From contig NZ_CAKUOF010000005.1 of assembly GCF_934668725.1 (NCBI RefSeq), forward strand, positions 1 to 64,000: 64,000 bases of DNA, in the 5' to 3' direction. Of the stretch, positions 24,568 to 34,127 are shown in pieces. The notes beneath the pieces were generated by a model. The model saw nothing but the letters and a program-made list of their open reading frames with translations. It did no database searches and had not been told where the DNA came from. Both the position numbers and the translations under genes were made by a program. How positions within the stretch are numbered: the first letter of the stretch is position 1; every line of letters starts with the position of its first letter. The DNA comes from an uncultured Dysgonomonas sp. GTDB taxonomy: Bacteria > Bacteroidota > Bacteroidia > Bacteroidales > Dysgonomonadaceae.

Positions 24568-27500
24568 TTATTTGGAACCTTCGGTATGCGCCTTTTGGGC
24601 AGAACGCTTCTTTCTTTTCTTGAAAACTTGAAACAGTTCTTTCATCCTCTTTGCTTCTTTGGTATACACAAGTCCTATCCCCTGAGTTGTAGGAGCTTGC
24701 CTATAAAGTCGCTCATTAGTTCGATTAAATACTTTCGCTTTTATATTTCGAGTCAATGCATATGCAATATCAAAGTCTCCAATAAATGAATTATCGGCAT
24801 TTGACTGATCTGTACGATAACCAACATTACTGTTAAACTCTAATTTGTCTTCCAGAAATTTACGAGATAAACTTACGGTCATATCCATATCTGAGAATGA
24901 TCCGTCATTCGAAGAAATATTGGTTCCGATAGCCCATTTATCCCCCAAAGCATTACCTAATAAAGCATTTAAACCATTAGAAAGTGCACTCGATGCAACA
25001 CTTGTAAGTATTCCGTCCGCCATATTTCCGCCTACAGAAGAGCCCTCCGAATGGAATGAGCCTGTAGCTACAAGGAAAGCAAATTGTATCGTTTTTTGAT
25101 TATCGGTGGCGATAAGACTTCTAACTCTTTGCCGTGTCTCGTCAGTAGCATCGGGTAAAGTTATATTATAGCTGACATCCATCTTATCCATATTTCCCTT
25201 AATAATCAACTCACAATCGACGTTTACACGTGACGGGTTATTCGGATCTTCACCAAAACTTCTATCTAGTGTAGTAAGGTCAGCCCTTACTCTCCGGTAT
25301 GCTGTAATATCAAAATTAGTTTTCAAAGGATCTCCGTTAAACACTAATTTACTACCCTCTCTAATCTTAAATTCAAGAGTTTTTATATTCTGTAATCGCA
25401 GCCTTACAAATCCGTCCGAAACTGTATAATCTCCAAAAGCATTCATTGCTTCGGATCTCATGTCATATGAAAACTTTATCAATCCCGAGCCTTTTACCTG
25501 CATAGCATCACCGGTGAGAGGATTAATTATAACACCCATCTGAAAATCAGGAGTAACTGTCAGGTCAACCGACAAGCGGAGTGGTAATGTTTTTTGTATC
25601 TCAGTTACAATATTATCCAGATTATTCTGTTCCGGCACATTTATGTACACAATACTTTGATAAACCGTAGCCTGAGAGGTTTGAGGTATTTGTACATTCA
25701 GGACAGAATTACGTCCGTTACGAATCTTCATCTTAAGGTCGATTAATTCATCCGATCCGTTAACATTTACCGTTCCGCTGGCAAATACCTTCCCATAGAA
25801 TAAACTATCTGTTCTGCCGGCAGTATTCAGTACCAACAGATTATTTAGGTTCATATCCAAGGAATAACGCATATCCTCAAAATTCTTATGAGTTACCAAA
25901 GCATTTACCGTCGCTTTATTTTTATAACTGTCTTCTACAACCAGGTTATCAAAACCTATTTTATTCGGTTCAATTTGTATTGTATCTGAAATATGGTATG
26001 TTACATTCGTATAATCAATTCCGACATAAGCATCGTTTACTCCCAGCCAGCCATCTACCAAAGGAGCAGAAATACGCCCTCTAATATTTAAGCCTGTACT
26101 AATACTACCCGAAGCCTTATTCAACATATCCGCAACAAAGGGTTGTACCCAGCTAATATCTAACTTATCTAAACTTAATTTTAAGTCCAATGAATCTCGG
26201 GAAGGATATACCCACCCTCGTAGTTGGCTATTGGAACCAACCTTTTGCAAATCGGCTTGAAGTCCAATCGCCCCAACTTCTTCACTCCAATGGCTTTTTA
26301 CAGAAAGATCGCCCAGAGTATCATTAAATATAATAATATTAGAAAGCGACATATCATTGGTGTATAATTCGGGAGTTCCCAAAAGGTTCATTACCCTTAT
26401 ATCGCCATCGGCAATTGCACTTACATTCTTGATATCAAATGCTTCAAATATATCTCCAAGATGGGCATTGAAGAATGACACATTCAACGTATCTGTTTTC
26501 TGATCTGAGATAACACCATCAACACCAAAGAAGCGACTCAACATTCTATTATTACCCACTGTAATACCAAAATTAGATATGCTGGTTTTCACTCCTTCAT
26601 TTACTATTTCGGCATCCATCAAAGACATTTTAAGTTTGCCTACATTCAAATCACTAGGCAATAGATGGAGGTATGAGATGAGTTCTCCTCGTTCTGACAT
26701 ACGCAGGTTTGCCAAGGCTTTTACACTGCCGTCGAAGCTAAAGCTTCCGGTATCTGTTTTAGCTGTTAACAAGGCATTAATAGTATCTGACTCTATATTT
26801 GTATTAAGTCCTACATCTATTCTTTCTGAGCCATTATACAGAACCGTTTTTCCTAATATATTGATTAGTGTATCACTATTTCCGATATCAATCCGGGTAT
26901 TTTGGATACTTAAGTCTCCGTACTCAACCAGAGGAACATCCGCTGTTGCTTTAAAATGGTTCTCTTTTGTATTAACTATTCCACTTATTATCATCGGCTT
27001 AACGACATTAGCCGGAAGATCGAAAGTACGGCTCAAATTTTCAGTATTATCTAATGTAAGACTAAAATTAAAGTCGTTCTGCATATTTCTTTGACGATAA
27101 TATTTTGGTTTAGGAAATATGCCCGGCAAGTATTGATTCATTATGATATTGACCTCATTAGATAATGTCACAAAATTATATTGCCCTTCGATACTTGCAT
27201 TCAATAAAGATGAATGAAGGGTTATAAATTTTCTGGACTCATCTGTAAATCCGGCTTTTAATTCTATTTTACCCGGAATAAAAGATAAGCTATCTCGTGA
27301 AAATACAAAGTTCTCAACTATCACATCTCCTTGTATTTTTGCAGGATCTAACCCGAGGATATTACCTTTCAATTCGAAAGAGAGCAATGGATTCTTCCAT
27401 TGTAAGCTGTCAATAAACCGATCGACCTGTAGCTTCTCGACACTCATATTAATATCGATCTTAGGAATCCGGTCTTGAGTCATATCAGCTTTTGCCTCAA

Positions 27501-29034
27501 ACTTTCCGGCAGTGAGATCTGCTTTTATCCATGCTCCCATTTTTGCCGCATTATAATAGGCTGTGAAGGGAATATTATTATAATTCTGCCTATGATATTG
27601 CAATGAGTTTACCTGCCCTTTTACGTCCGCACGTAGCGATTGTCTGGGTGTTTGAGATGCGGTCAGATTCAAATTCATAGATAAACGCCCCAATTCGGGA
27701 TTAGCTAATAATCCTCCCAGATTAAAGTTTTGAGTTTGTAATCGGGCTTTCACATTATAATTTTGGAAAGTAGTATCGACAGAGCCTGTGGCTAACATTT
27801 GGATAGAACCTTGTTTAGCCCATGCCTCAGCTTTTATATTCAGATCGCTCAGTTTACCGTAAAGATTTCCGGTAAGCCTTATATTTCCTAAAGTTTTCAA
27901 CACATCGGGAGCTGTGAATGTTGAATCGCCTAACTTGGCAAAATCAACAATTGCATCGGGAGTAATCTGGAAACTGGTTATATCCAGATTCAAATCTGCC
28001 AAATCGTAACGTTCGTAATTTGAAATCGAGCCATTAGCTTTTATATTAGTCTCATCACCATAACTCAGCAATAAGTTTTCTATATTCACCAAAGGCAGTT
28101 TACCTTTGATCGAAGTCTCCAGTATAATATCATTTTGTAAATACTTCAAACCGGGTATAAACGGATACAAATCAAGCTTCGATAATTTCGACTGTTCAGT
28201 CACAAGAGCTACCTCATTTGTTGACTGGTTATAATGTGCCGATGGTATTTTCAATACTGAATTAGGGAGGCTCAACGATGCATCAGATAAATAATAGGTA
28301 GTCTTATCTGAAGTCAAATGTGCTTTCAGCTCCGTAATCTCAATACCGGTTTGCTCTTTAAGTGCGAGTGATACTAATGTTATATTCAGATTTTCGGGAT
28401 CTATCGAAGGTAGTTTCAAGTTGGCATTAAGCTCTGAAATATTTATGTGTGAAGCATTAAATACCCCCGGCGTTATTGTATCTGAAAGAACATCGTATTT
28501 AAGCTTTGCATTTTTAAGGGTGACATCAACAATGTCTATAATCAAACTACTTTTTGTTGTATCGACTACTGTTGTATCACTGCTGCTAAAGGCATCTATT
28601 ATAAATTGAAAGTTAAAATCAGAACTCGATGTTTGTTGTGACAAATTAGCAGTGACATCCTCCAGTTCTATTTCATTAATCAACAGCTTGTTTCTCAACA
28701 AAGACCATGGACTGATACGAACATCTAAATTTCCGGCATAAATAAGTGTGTCTTTTGCCTGGTCTTCGATATACACGCCCTTTAAATTCACATGATTAAA
28801 AAGTCTTAGACTAACTGCATCTATACTAACCTCGGTTTTTAAAATTGTTCTTAGTTCACCCAAAGCAAAATCAACCAGTTTACGCTGAACTGCAGGGATG
28901 GATAATACACCGTATAATATGATGATTAATGCAATAAAGCTTAATATTATATAAGTTAAGCCTTTGAACGCTTTCTTTATATAATTCTTCTTTAGAGGCT
29001 TGTTAATATCTGTTCCTTTCTCTTCCTGATCCAT
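24568..29034 (-). CDS. tamB: Translocation and assembly module TamB-like protein
   Basis: This is the largest gene here, at 1488 residues. One N-terminal membrane segment (about residues 28-48) leads into a very long beta-rich periplasmic body with an AsmA-like repeat pattern. The C-terminal part matches the TamB domain (DUF490), with VKGSGLIKFSYDMRSEAMNA and VNVDCELIIKGNMDKMDVSY. TamB-like proteins bridge inner and outer membrane and are linked to outer-membrane protein insertion and lipid transport. Long reading frames on the opposite strand are shadows. An AGGTCTGAGACCT palindrome sits six bases before its ATG, and the downstream ABC ATPase is coupled to it. Confidence 0.92.
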   Translation of the reverse strand: MDQEEKGTDINKPLKKNYIKKAFKGLTYIILSFIALIIILYGVLSIPAVQRKLVDFALGELRTILKTEVSIDAVSLRLFNHVNLKGVYIEDQAKDTLIYAGNLDVRISPWSLLRNKLLINEIELEDVTANLSQQTSSSDFNFQFIIDAFSSSDTTVVDTTKSSLIIDIVDVTLKNAKLKYDVLSDTITPGVFNASHINISELNANLKLPSIDPENLNITLVSLALKEQTGIEITELKAHLTSDKTTYYLSDASLSLPNSVLKIPSAHYNQSTNEVALVTEQSKLSKLDLYPFIPGLKYLQNDIILETSIKGKLPLVNIENLLLSYGDETNIKANGSISNYERYDLADLNLDITSFQITPDAIVDFAKLGDSTFTAPDVLKTLGNIRLTGNLYGKLSDLNIKAEAWAKQGSIQMLATGSVDTTFQNYNVKARLQTQNFNLGGLLANPELGRLSMNLNLTASQTPRQSLRADVKGQVNSLQYHRQNYNNIPFTAYYNAAKMGAWIKADLTAGKFEAKADMTQDRIPKIDINMSVEKLQVDRFIDSLQWKNPLLSFELKGNILGLDPAKIQGDVIVENFVFSRDSLSFIPGKIELKAGFTDESRKFITLHSSLLNASIEGQYNFVTLSNEVNIIMNQYLPGIFPKPKYYRQRNMQNDFNFSLTLDNTENLSRTFDLPANVVKPMIISGIVNTKENHFKATADVPLVEYGDLSIQNTRIDIGNSDTLINILGKTVLYNGSERIDVGLNTNIESDTINALLTAKTDTGSFSFDGSVKALANLRMSERGELISYLHLLPSDLNVGKLKMSLMDAEIVNEGVKTSISNFGITVGNNRMLSRFFGVDGVISDQKTDTLNVSFFNAHLGDIFEAFDIKNVSAIADGDIRVMNLLGTPELYTNDMSLSNIIIFNDTLGDLSVKSHWSEEVGAIGLQADLQKVGSNSQLRGWVYPSRDSLDLKLSLDKLDISWVQPFVADMLNKASGSISTGLNIRGRISAPLVDGWLGVNDAYVGIDYTNVTYHISDTIQIEPNKIGFDNLVVEDSYKNKATVNALVTHKNFEDMRYSLDMNLNNLLVLNTAGRTDSLFYGKVFASGTVNVNGSDELIDLKMKIRNGRNSVLNVQIPQTSQATVYQSIVYINVPEQNNLDNIVTEIQKTLPLRLSVDLTVTPDFQMGVIINPLTGDAMQVKGSGLIKFSYDMRSEAMNAFGDYTVSDGFVRLRLQNIKTLEFKIREGSKLVFNGDPLKTNFDITAYRRVRADLTTLDRSFGEDPNNPSRVNVDCELIIKGNMDKMDVSYNITLPDATDETRQRVRSLIATDNQKTIQFAFLVATGSFHSEGSSVGGNMADGILTSVASSALSNGLNALLGNALGDKWAIGTNISSNDGSFSDMDMTVSLSRKFLEDKLEFNSNVGYRTDQSNADNSFIGDFDIAYALTRNIKAKVFNRTNERLYRQAPTTQGIGLVYTKEAKRMKELFQVFKKRKKRSAQKAHTEGSK

Positions 29035-29040
29035 AAATTA

Positions 29041-29053
29041 AGGTCTGAGACCT
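29041..29053. repeat. AGGTCTGAGACCT palindrome in front of tamB
   Basis: A perfect odd palindrome begins seven bases upstream of the minus-strand start codon of tamB. A hairpin there in the mRNA would lie in the ribosome-binding region. It is near-identical to the one in front of pdxB. Confidence 0.55.
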
Positions 29054-29112
29054 GTTTTTCTCTTTAGGAATATTACCCCAAAGTTGTTACAACTCATTAA
29101 TATCAAGAAATC

Positions 29113-29472
29113 TCATTTCAAACGAGCTGTCCACTCATCTTCTTTAAAACCAATAAGTACAAAATCGCCACCGATGACCAAAGGGCGCTTTACAACCATC
29201 CCGTTAGAAGCCAATATTTTAATGAGTTCTTCATCGGATGCTGTTCTTACCTTTTCTTTCAGATTCTGTTCTTTATAAACATTTCCGGATGTATTGAAAA
29301 ACTTACTTACAGGTAATTTACTCCTGTCGATCCAAATCTTTAACTCTTCAACTGTCGGATTATTTTCTACTATATGACGACTTTCTACTTCTATATTATT
29401 TTCTTTTAGCCATTTTGCTGCTTTCTGACAAGTACTGCACTTTGGATATTGTAGAAATAAAACTTTATTCAT
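29113..29472 (-). CDS. ArsC/Spx-family protein
   Basis: The 119-residue protein begins LFLQYPKCSTCQKAAKWL, with Cys12 and Cys15 as in arsenate-reductase-like proteins (YffB/ArsC family), and ends with KRPLVIGGDFVLIGFKEDEW. The conserved RP segment is typical. Most such proteins are thiol-dependent reductases or redox regulators. Real arsenate reduction is not shown, since no other ars gene is present. It is probably first in the tamB-ABC-pdxB run, with a candidate promoter on the minus strand at 29564-29531. Confidence 0.85.
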   Translation of the reverse strand: MNKVLFLQYPKCSTCQKAAKWLKENNIEVESRHIVENNPTVEELKIWIDRSKLPVSKFFNTSGNVYKEQNLKEKVRTASDEELIKILASNGMVVKRPLVIGGDFVLIGFKEDEWTARLK

Positions 29473-29868
29473 ATCTGTATATTTTTTCTAATTGTCAATT
29501 GTATGGTAAAACCTGGTTACACGATATACGCAAAGTTAAATTTTCTTTCTTATTTTCCTTCAAATATAAGTTAATAAGTAAGTGGAAAATTTATCATTAA
29601 CGCATCCGTTATCAAAACAGAGGGCGGGATATTCAGCATATTACAAATAGCTAATCAACACCTTTTCTGTATTAACGTAGCAAAAGAGGTTTCTGAATCT
29701 AAATCACTATATCTGGTGATTGCTCTATTCTCTTAATTTCATTACTTTTACTAACACTTTTAATAAGTGTATTGTTTTCTTAAGTATTTAAAACAGGTAT
29801 AAAAACTTATATTCTGCGAGTTTATCATTAAATACTTACTTTTGTTTAAAGATCAAAGAAACTGTCAG
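29473..29868. other. Divergent intergenic region between arsC-like gene and hemG
   Basis: The gap of about 400 bases is AT-rich and carries no gene. On the minus strand TTTG (29564-29561) and TAACTTTG (29538-29531) are 22 bases apart and could drive the ArsC-like gene. On the plus strand TACTTTTG (29837-29844) is a weak -7 candidate for hemG. Nothing else stands out. Confidence 0.5.
29531..29564 (-). promoter_or_regulatory. Candidate promoter of the ArsC-like gene
   Basis: TTTG and TAACTTTG (then C) on the minus strand, spaced 22 bases, lie about 59 bases before the start codon. They fit the Bacteroidetes consensus with slightly long spacing. Confidence 0.45.
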
Positions 29869-31230
29869 ATGAAATACGATGTCGTTATAATTGGTGCTGG
29901 ATTAACCGGACTAAGTACTGCTTTTTACCTGAAACGAAAAGGACTAAATATTGTTGTTCTCGAAAAGGAAAATCGTACAGGAGGATCCATCCATTCACAT
30001 AACGAAAATGGGTTTGTATTCGAAGAAGGCCCCAATACGGGAGTAATAGGGAATCCGGAAATTGCTGAACTTTTTGAACTTCTAAATATTGAACCCGAAA
30101 TTGCTAATAGTGATGCCGAAAAACGACTTATACTAAAAAATAATACATGGCATCCGCTTCCTTCGGGAGCTGTGGGTTTTCTGAAAACCCCGTTATTTTC
30201 GTTGGCTGATAAAATTAAAATTGCATTTGAACCATTCAGAAGGAAAGGTACTGATCCGGAAGAATCTATTGCATCACTTGCCTCCAGACGAATTGGTCGG
30301 TCTTTTGTTGACTATGCAGTGAACCCTTTTATATCAGGAATATATGCAGGAGACCCGAAAAAACTCGTTACAAAATATGCCCTACCCAAGTTATATAATC
30401 TGGAACAAAATTATGGCAGTTTTATAGGAGGGTCTTACAAAAAAAGTAAAGAGACTAAAACTGATAGAGACAGGAAAGCGACCCGAAAAGTTTTTTCCGC
30501 AAAACAAGGATTCAGCTCTTTGATTGAAAAATTAGTAGAAGAGATCGGCACAGAGAATATCATTTGTTCTGCCGAGAAAGTGCAAGTCATACCCAACGGA
30601 AAGCTCTACGAAGTTACTTTTCGGCAAGAGGGAAATCCCACCATTTTCACTACAGACAAAGTAGTCTCTACAACAGGAGCTCATGCTCTACCTCAGGTTT
30701 TACCCTTTATTGACAGTGCTGATATGGTGAATATCTCAACACTCACCTATGCCAAAGTTATTCAAGTTGCGGTTGGGGTAAACAATGAAGCAATTGATGA
30801 TAAATACATTTCATTTGGCGGACTGATTCCTGAAAAAGAAAAACAAAGAATACTAGGTGTATTGTTTCCTTCTTTTTGTTTCGCCAATCGTGCTCCCGAA
30901 GGATATGCCACTTTAGCGATATACATGGGAGGAATTCGGAATCCTTACATATTTGATTTGAATGACAATGAGATTAAAAATATAGTAAAAGAAGATTTAG
31001 ATAGACTATTTAAAATCCCAGCATCTTCTATTCAATTTATGAAAATATTCCGTCACCCATACGCCATCCCGCAGTATGAAAAATCGAGTGGAATAAGATT
31101 CGAAACTATCGAAAAAATAGAAGCACAATATCCGGGTCTAACCATAGCCGGCAATTTACGCAATGGTATCGGAATTGCCGACAGAGTAAAACAAGCATAC
31201 GATATTGCTGAAAATATTGTAAAAGTTTAG
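29869..31230 (+). CDS. hemG: Protoporphyrinogen oxidase, oxygen-dependent (HemY) type
   Basis: This flavoprotein oxidises protoporphyrinogen IX (or coproporphyrinogen III in some lineages) in haem synthesis. From the ATG at 29869 it has 453 residues. It opens VVIIGAGLTGLSTAFYL (FAD dinucleotide site), then VVLEKENRTGGSIHS, EGPNTGV and, near the end, TIAGNLRNGIGIADRVKQA, typical of the HemG/HemY family. The frame is open from a TTG at 29842, but the extra nine residues do not belong to the fold. No other haem genes are adjacent. Confidence 0.93.
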   Translation: MKYDVVIIGAGLTGLSTAFYLKRKGLNIVVLEKENRTGGSIHSHNENGFVFEEGPNTGVIGNPEIAELFELLNIEPEIANSDAEKRLILKNNTWHPLPSGAVGFLKTPLFSLADKIKIAFEPFRRKGTDPEESIASLASRRIGRSFVDYAVNPFISGIYAGDPKKLVTKYALPKLYNLEQNYGSFIGGSYKKSKETKTDRDRKATRKVFSAKQGFSSLIEKLVEEIGTENIICSAEKVQVIPNGKLYEVTFRQEGNPTIFTTDKVVSTTGAHALPQVLPFIDSADMVNISTLTYAKVIQVAVGVNNEAIDDKYISFGGLIPEKEKQRILGVLFPSFCFANRAPEGYATLAIYMGGIRNPYIFDLNDNEIKNIVKEDLDRLFKIPASSIQFMKIFRHPYAIPQYEKSSGIRFETIEKIEAQYPGLTIAGNLRNGIGIADRVKQAYDIAENIVKV

Positions 31231-31353
31231 AACTATTTATTCGTTATAAGAGGTCGTAAGATAACTTAATAATGAAGAACTCTAATCTTAAAAATACTTC
31301 TCACAAAGAGATTTTCATTTTTTCGATATATCTTTGTCGCCAAAATAATTGGA

Positions 31354-32010
31354 ATGAAAGTAATAAACCTATCTGAGCAAAATTCTATCCTAAATCGTTT
31401 TGTCAGCGAAATTCGAGATGTAAATATACAAAAAGACAGCATGCGCTTCCGCCGAAATCTGGAACGTATCGGAGAAATCATTGCGTATGAAATCAGTAAG
31501 AACCTTTCTTATGAAATGCAAGAAGTTCAAACACCTTTAGGCAGTGCTCCGGCTAATTTATATCAAGATCAAATCGTATTAGGAACCATACTTCGTGCCG
31601 GACTGGGTTTTCATCATGGATTCCTTAATTATTTCGACAATGCTGAAAATGCTTTTGTATCTGCTTATCGTAAATATCGCGAAAATCACGAAAGCTTCCA
31701 TGTCAGTATAGAATACATTGCTTCGCCCCGTTTGGATGATAAAGTACTTATACTTACCGATCCTATGCTTGCAACAGGAGGAAGTATGGAGCTTTCTTAC
31801 CATGCTCTTTTAACTAAAGGCTCACCCAAGCATGTCCATATCGCAACCGTTATTGCCAGTCAGGAAGCAATAGATTATTGCAAAGCAAAATTTCCTGATG
31901 CCACTACTACTATCTGGGCAGCCGATATAGATCCTTTATTGAACGAAAAAGCATATATAGTTCCCGGATTGGGAGATGCAGGCGATTTGGCTTACGGTCA
32001 GAAAGATTAA
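31354..32010 (+). CDS. upp: Uracil phosphoribosyltransferase
   Basis: Upp salvages uracil to UMP with PRPP. The 218-residue protein shows LGTILRAGLGFHHG, the PRPP site LTDPMLATGGSM, and a C-terminal uracil-binding stretch VPGLGDAGDLAYG. A TATCTTTG box at 31329-31336 is a possible -7 element. The stop codon is part of an AAGGTC-TCT-GACCTT hairpin, whose T-run suggests weak termination before the next gene. Confidence 0.95.
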   Translation: MKVINLSEQNSILNRFVSEIRDVNIQKDSMRFRRNLERIGEIIAYEISKNLSYEMQEVQTPLGSAPANLYQDQIVLGTILRAGLGFHHGFLNYFDNAENAFVSAYRKYRENHESFHVSIEYIASPRLDDKVLILTDPMLATGGSMELSYHALLTKGSPKHVHIATVIASQEAIDYCKAKFPDATTTIWAADIDPLLNEKAYIVPGLGDAGDLAYGQKD

Positions 32011-32026
32011 GGTCTCTGACCTTTTC
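32009..32026 (+). repeat. AAGGTC-TCT-GACCTT hairpin overlapping the upp stop codon
   Basis: Perfect 6-base arms (32009-32014 and 32018-32023) with a 3-base loop. The first two bases are the last two of the upp TAA. It is followed by TT, so it could be a minimal terminator. Confidence 0.6.
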
Positions 32027-32079
32027 AGTAATCTAAAATAGGATTACGTTACTACAATTTATTATACGAAACTCTAGAA

Positions 32080-32892
32080 ATGGGTATAGAAAAAGGAATA
32101 TTCAAGCGTACGGAACTTCTTCTTGGTGATACGCTTATGAATAAAATAGCTTCACAACGGGTTATCATATTCGGTGTTGGAGGAGTAGGCAGTTGGTGTG
32201 CCGAAAGTTTGGTACGTTCAGGTATCAGAAATATTACTATTGTTGATTCGGATCGTGTCTGCATTACCAATATAAACCGCCAATTACTGGCTACTACAAA
32301 GACCGTAGGTAAGGTAAAAGTAGAAGTTTTAAAAGAACGCTTATTGGAGATAAACCCAAAAGCTGAGATTAATGCTCTTCAGCAAATATATAGTCCTGAG
32401 ACATCGGAATCTTTCCATCTGGACGAATACGATTACATCATTGATGCAATAGACAGCCTTACGAATAAAATGGATTTGATACGTACGGCAACTAAAACTA
32501 AAGCCGTACTATTATCATCGATGGGAGCTGCCTTAAAAATAGATCCTACCAAAATAAAGGTTGCCGAATTCTGGCAGGTAAAAGGCTGTCCTTTAGCAGC
32601 AGCATTACGTCGTAAATTCAAAAAGAGCGAAAAACCTTCCCGTAAATTTCTTTGTGTATATAGTGAAGAAGTTTTAGAAAACAAAGGAGCCAATGAATCG
32701 TGTGGGACAGAAAAGTGTCTTTGCCCAAAAGCAAAGAATGGTCCCGGAGATCCTAATCTGGTTAATCACGAGTGGTGCAGCATGAAAGCTCAGATCAATG
32801 GAACTTTGGCACATGCTACTGCAATATTCGGATTCACTTTGGCCGGCTTAGTCATGCAAAACATATGTAAAGAAGAAAAAGTATCTGCTTAA
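32080..32892 (+). CDS. tcdA: tRNA threonylcarbamoyladenosine dehydratase (TcdA)
   Basis: TcdA is an E1-like enzyme that cyclises t6A at position 37 of tRNAs. The 270-residue protein shows the adenylation nucleotide loop IFGVGGVGSWCAESLVRSG, IVDSDRVCITNINRQ, and YIIDAIDSLTNK. The later cysteine stretch (SCGTEKCLCP) is in the position of the regulatory cysteines seen in this family. ThiF/MoeB relatives are possible, but the length and the lack of thiamine or molybdopterin genes favour TcdA. Confidence 0.9.
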   Translation: MGIEKGIFKRTELLLGDTLMNKIASQRVIIFGVGGVGSWCAESLVRSGIRNITIVDSDRVCITNINRQLLATTKTVGKVKVEVLKERLLEINPKAEINALQQIYSPETSESFHLDEYDYIIDAIDSLTNKMDLIRTATKTKAVLLSSMGAALKIDPTKIKVAEFWQVKGCPLAAALRRKFKKSEKPSRKFLCVYSEEVLENKGANESCGTEKCLCPKAKNGPGDPNLVNHEWCSMKAQINGTLAHATAIFGFTLAGLVMQNICKEEKVSA

Positions 32893-32920
32893 GAAAGAAA
32901 AATCTAAAGATTCCATATAT

Positions 32921-32957
32921 AAAAGGCCAATATTCTGTCACGACATTGGCCTTTTTT
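32921..32957. terminator. Bidirectional terminator between tcdA and the DUF937-like gene
   Basis: AAAAGGCCAAT (32921-32931) and ATTGGCCTTTT (32945-32955) are perfect complements, with a T-run on the right and an A-run on the left. It sits between convergent genes and can serve both. Confidence 0.92.
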
Positions 32958-32969
32958 TGTAAATATCTA

Positions 32970-33638
32970 CTATAAAGCAGCTTTAAAAGAAAACCACTTC
33001 CACCAACTATTCTTCTTTTCTTGTACAGGGGTGTTACCATGCATTATATCATAATAAACCGCATCACTGACTACTTTTGCATCGGAAGAAAGATTCTGAC
33101 CGATAGTAAGTAAAGAAGGCAAGCCCAATATTGAAGTTACACCGGAAGGAATATAACCCAGAAAAAAGTTCCTTTCAGCATGTATTTGTCCCAAAAGACC
33201 GGTTATTGTATACTCGGCTGTCATCAACTTTCGTCCCAAATCTAGACCGAATGAGTATGTTAGTGTAGTGAGTAATTTGTCAACCGTCACCACATCTACA
33301 TTGATATGCTCTGATAAGAAAGAAACAAACTCTTCTCTTTTTCCAAACAAAACAGCATTGCTCAGAGCTGTTGCCGCTTTAACTTTCTTAATATCTGCAT
33401 CAGAATCTAATAAATAAACTCCAGACGAATCATTATCATCAGCTCTCAAGATAAAATCCTTAAATATTTTTTCAGTATCTGTATTATCTCCTTGTGTCAA
33501 AAGCCCTCCGAATAATCCGGCAATAATCGGGTCAGATAATTTTATCAACATCGCTTCATCCATCGCCAATTCGGTAAAAACTTCTTCCTGAAATTGAGGA
33601 GTGATTAATTGCTTAATATTCTTAAATATAAGTTCCAT
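32970..33638 (-). CDS. DUF937-like protein
   Basis: The 222-residue protein has an N-terminal half rich in small and hydrophobic residues (ELAMDEAMLIKL, IIAGLFGGLL) and later VDKLLTTLTYSFG and GYIPSGVTSILGLPSLL, which resemble DUF937/OmpA-linked proteins of Bacteroidota. No signal peptide is visible. The frame is open from a GTG at 33647, but the ATG at 33638 is preferred. Function is unknown. Confidence 0.6.
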   Translation of the reverse strand: MELIFKNIKQLITPQFQEEVFTELAMDEAMLIKLSDPIIAGLFGGLLTQGDNTDTEKIFKDFILRADDNDSSGVYLLDSDADIKKVKAATALSNAVLFGKREEFVSFLSEHINVDVVTVDKLLTTLTYSFGLDLGRKLMTAEYTITGLLGQIHAERNFFLGYIPSGVTSILGLPSLLTIGQNLSSDAKVVSDAVYYDIMHGNTPVQEKKNSWWKWFSFKAAL

Positions 33639-34127
33639 AAATATCACTTATTGTATATTCTGGGAACAATATTAAAGAATAATACGATGTAATTTTTATC
33701 GTCATTTGTGAATAATATATTTATTATCTGAATTTGTGTGTAAACGACACAAGAGTTTAAAACACAAATAAACGCCTGATAATATGTGCAGATAAGGCTT
33801 TTTACACAATTATGAATAATAATCAATAGATAAAAAAACTTAACTTTTTTCTCCCTGAAATCTCACCACGGGAATCGTTATTGGAATAATTGTCTTCCAA
33901 AAAGGAATTTAATTGTGTTTAATTTAAAAAATTATCTCGGATGACTTTACTTTCGGATAAGTCGAATTTGCATATTTTTTCTAACTTTGTTTATTCAATA
34001 AGGTATAACACCTTATTATTACTTTGGCAAGTATAAGTACAACTGACAGTTATAATTAAATCATGTTGCATTAAATACCCATAGCCACTTAAATAGAATA
34101 GTTCTAAATAACAAAAACTATACAACC
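33639..34127. other. Intergenic region upstream of mutS
   Basis: This stretch of about 490 AT-rich bases lies between divergent genes. A TAACTTTG box (33982-33989) is the best -7 candidate for mutS, leaving a leader of about 130 bases. An AATAATATATTTATTATC-like AT-rich tract occurs near 33710. I see no gene, RNA or repeat. Confidence 0.5.

Noticed and set aside
26579..27094. 171-residue plus-strand frame inside tamB
   Set aside because: Antisense shadow of a long, well-supported gene; hydrophobic, Ser/Leu-rich translation.
29113..29472. Arsenic-resistance function for the ArsC-like gene
   Set aside because: No arsB, arsR or arsM gene is nearby, and the family includes many non-arsenic thiol proteins.
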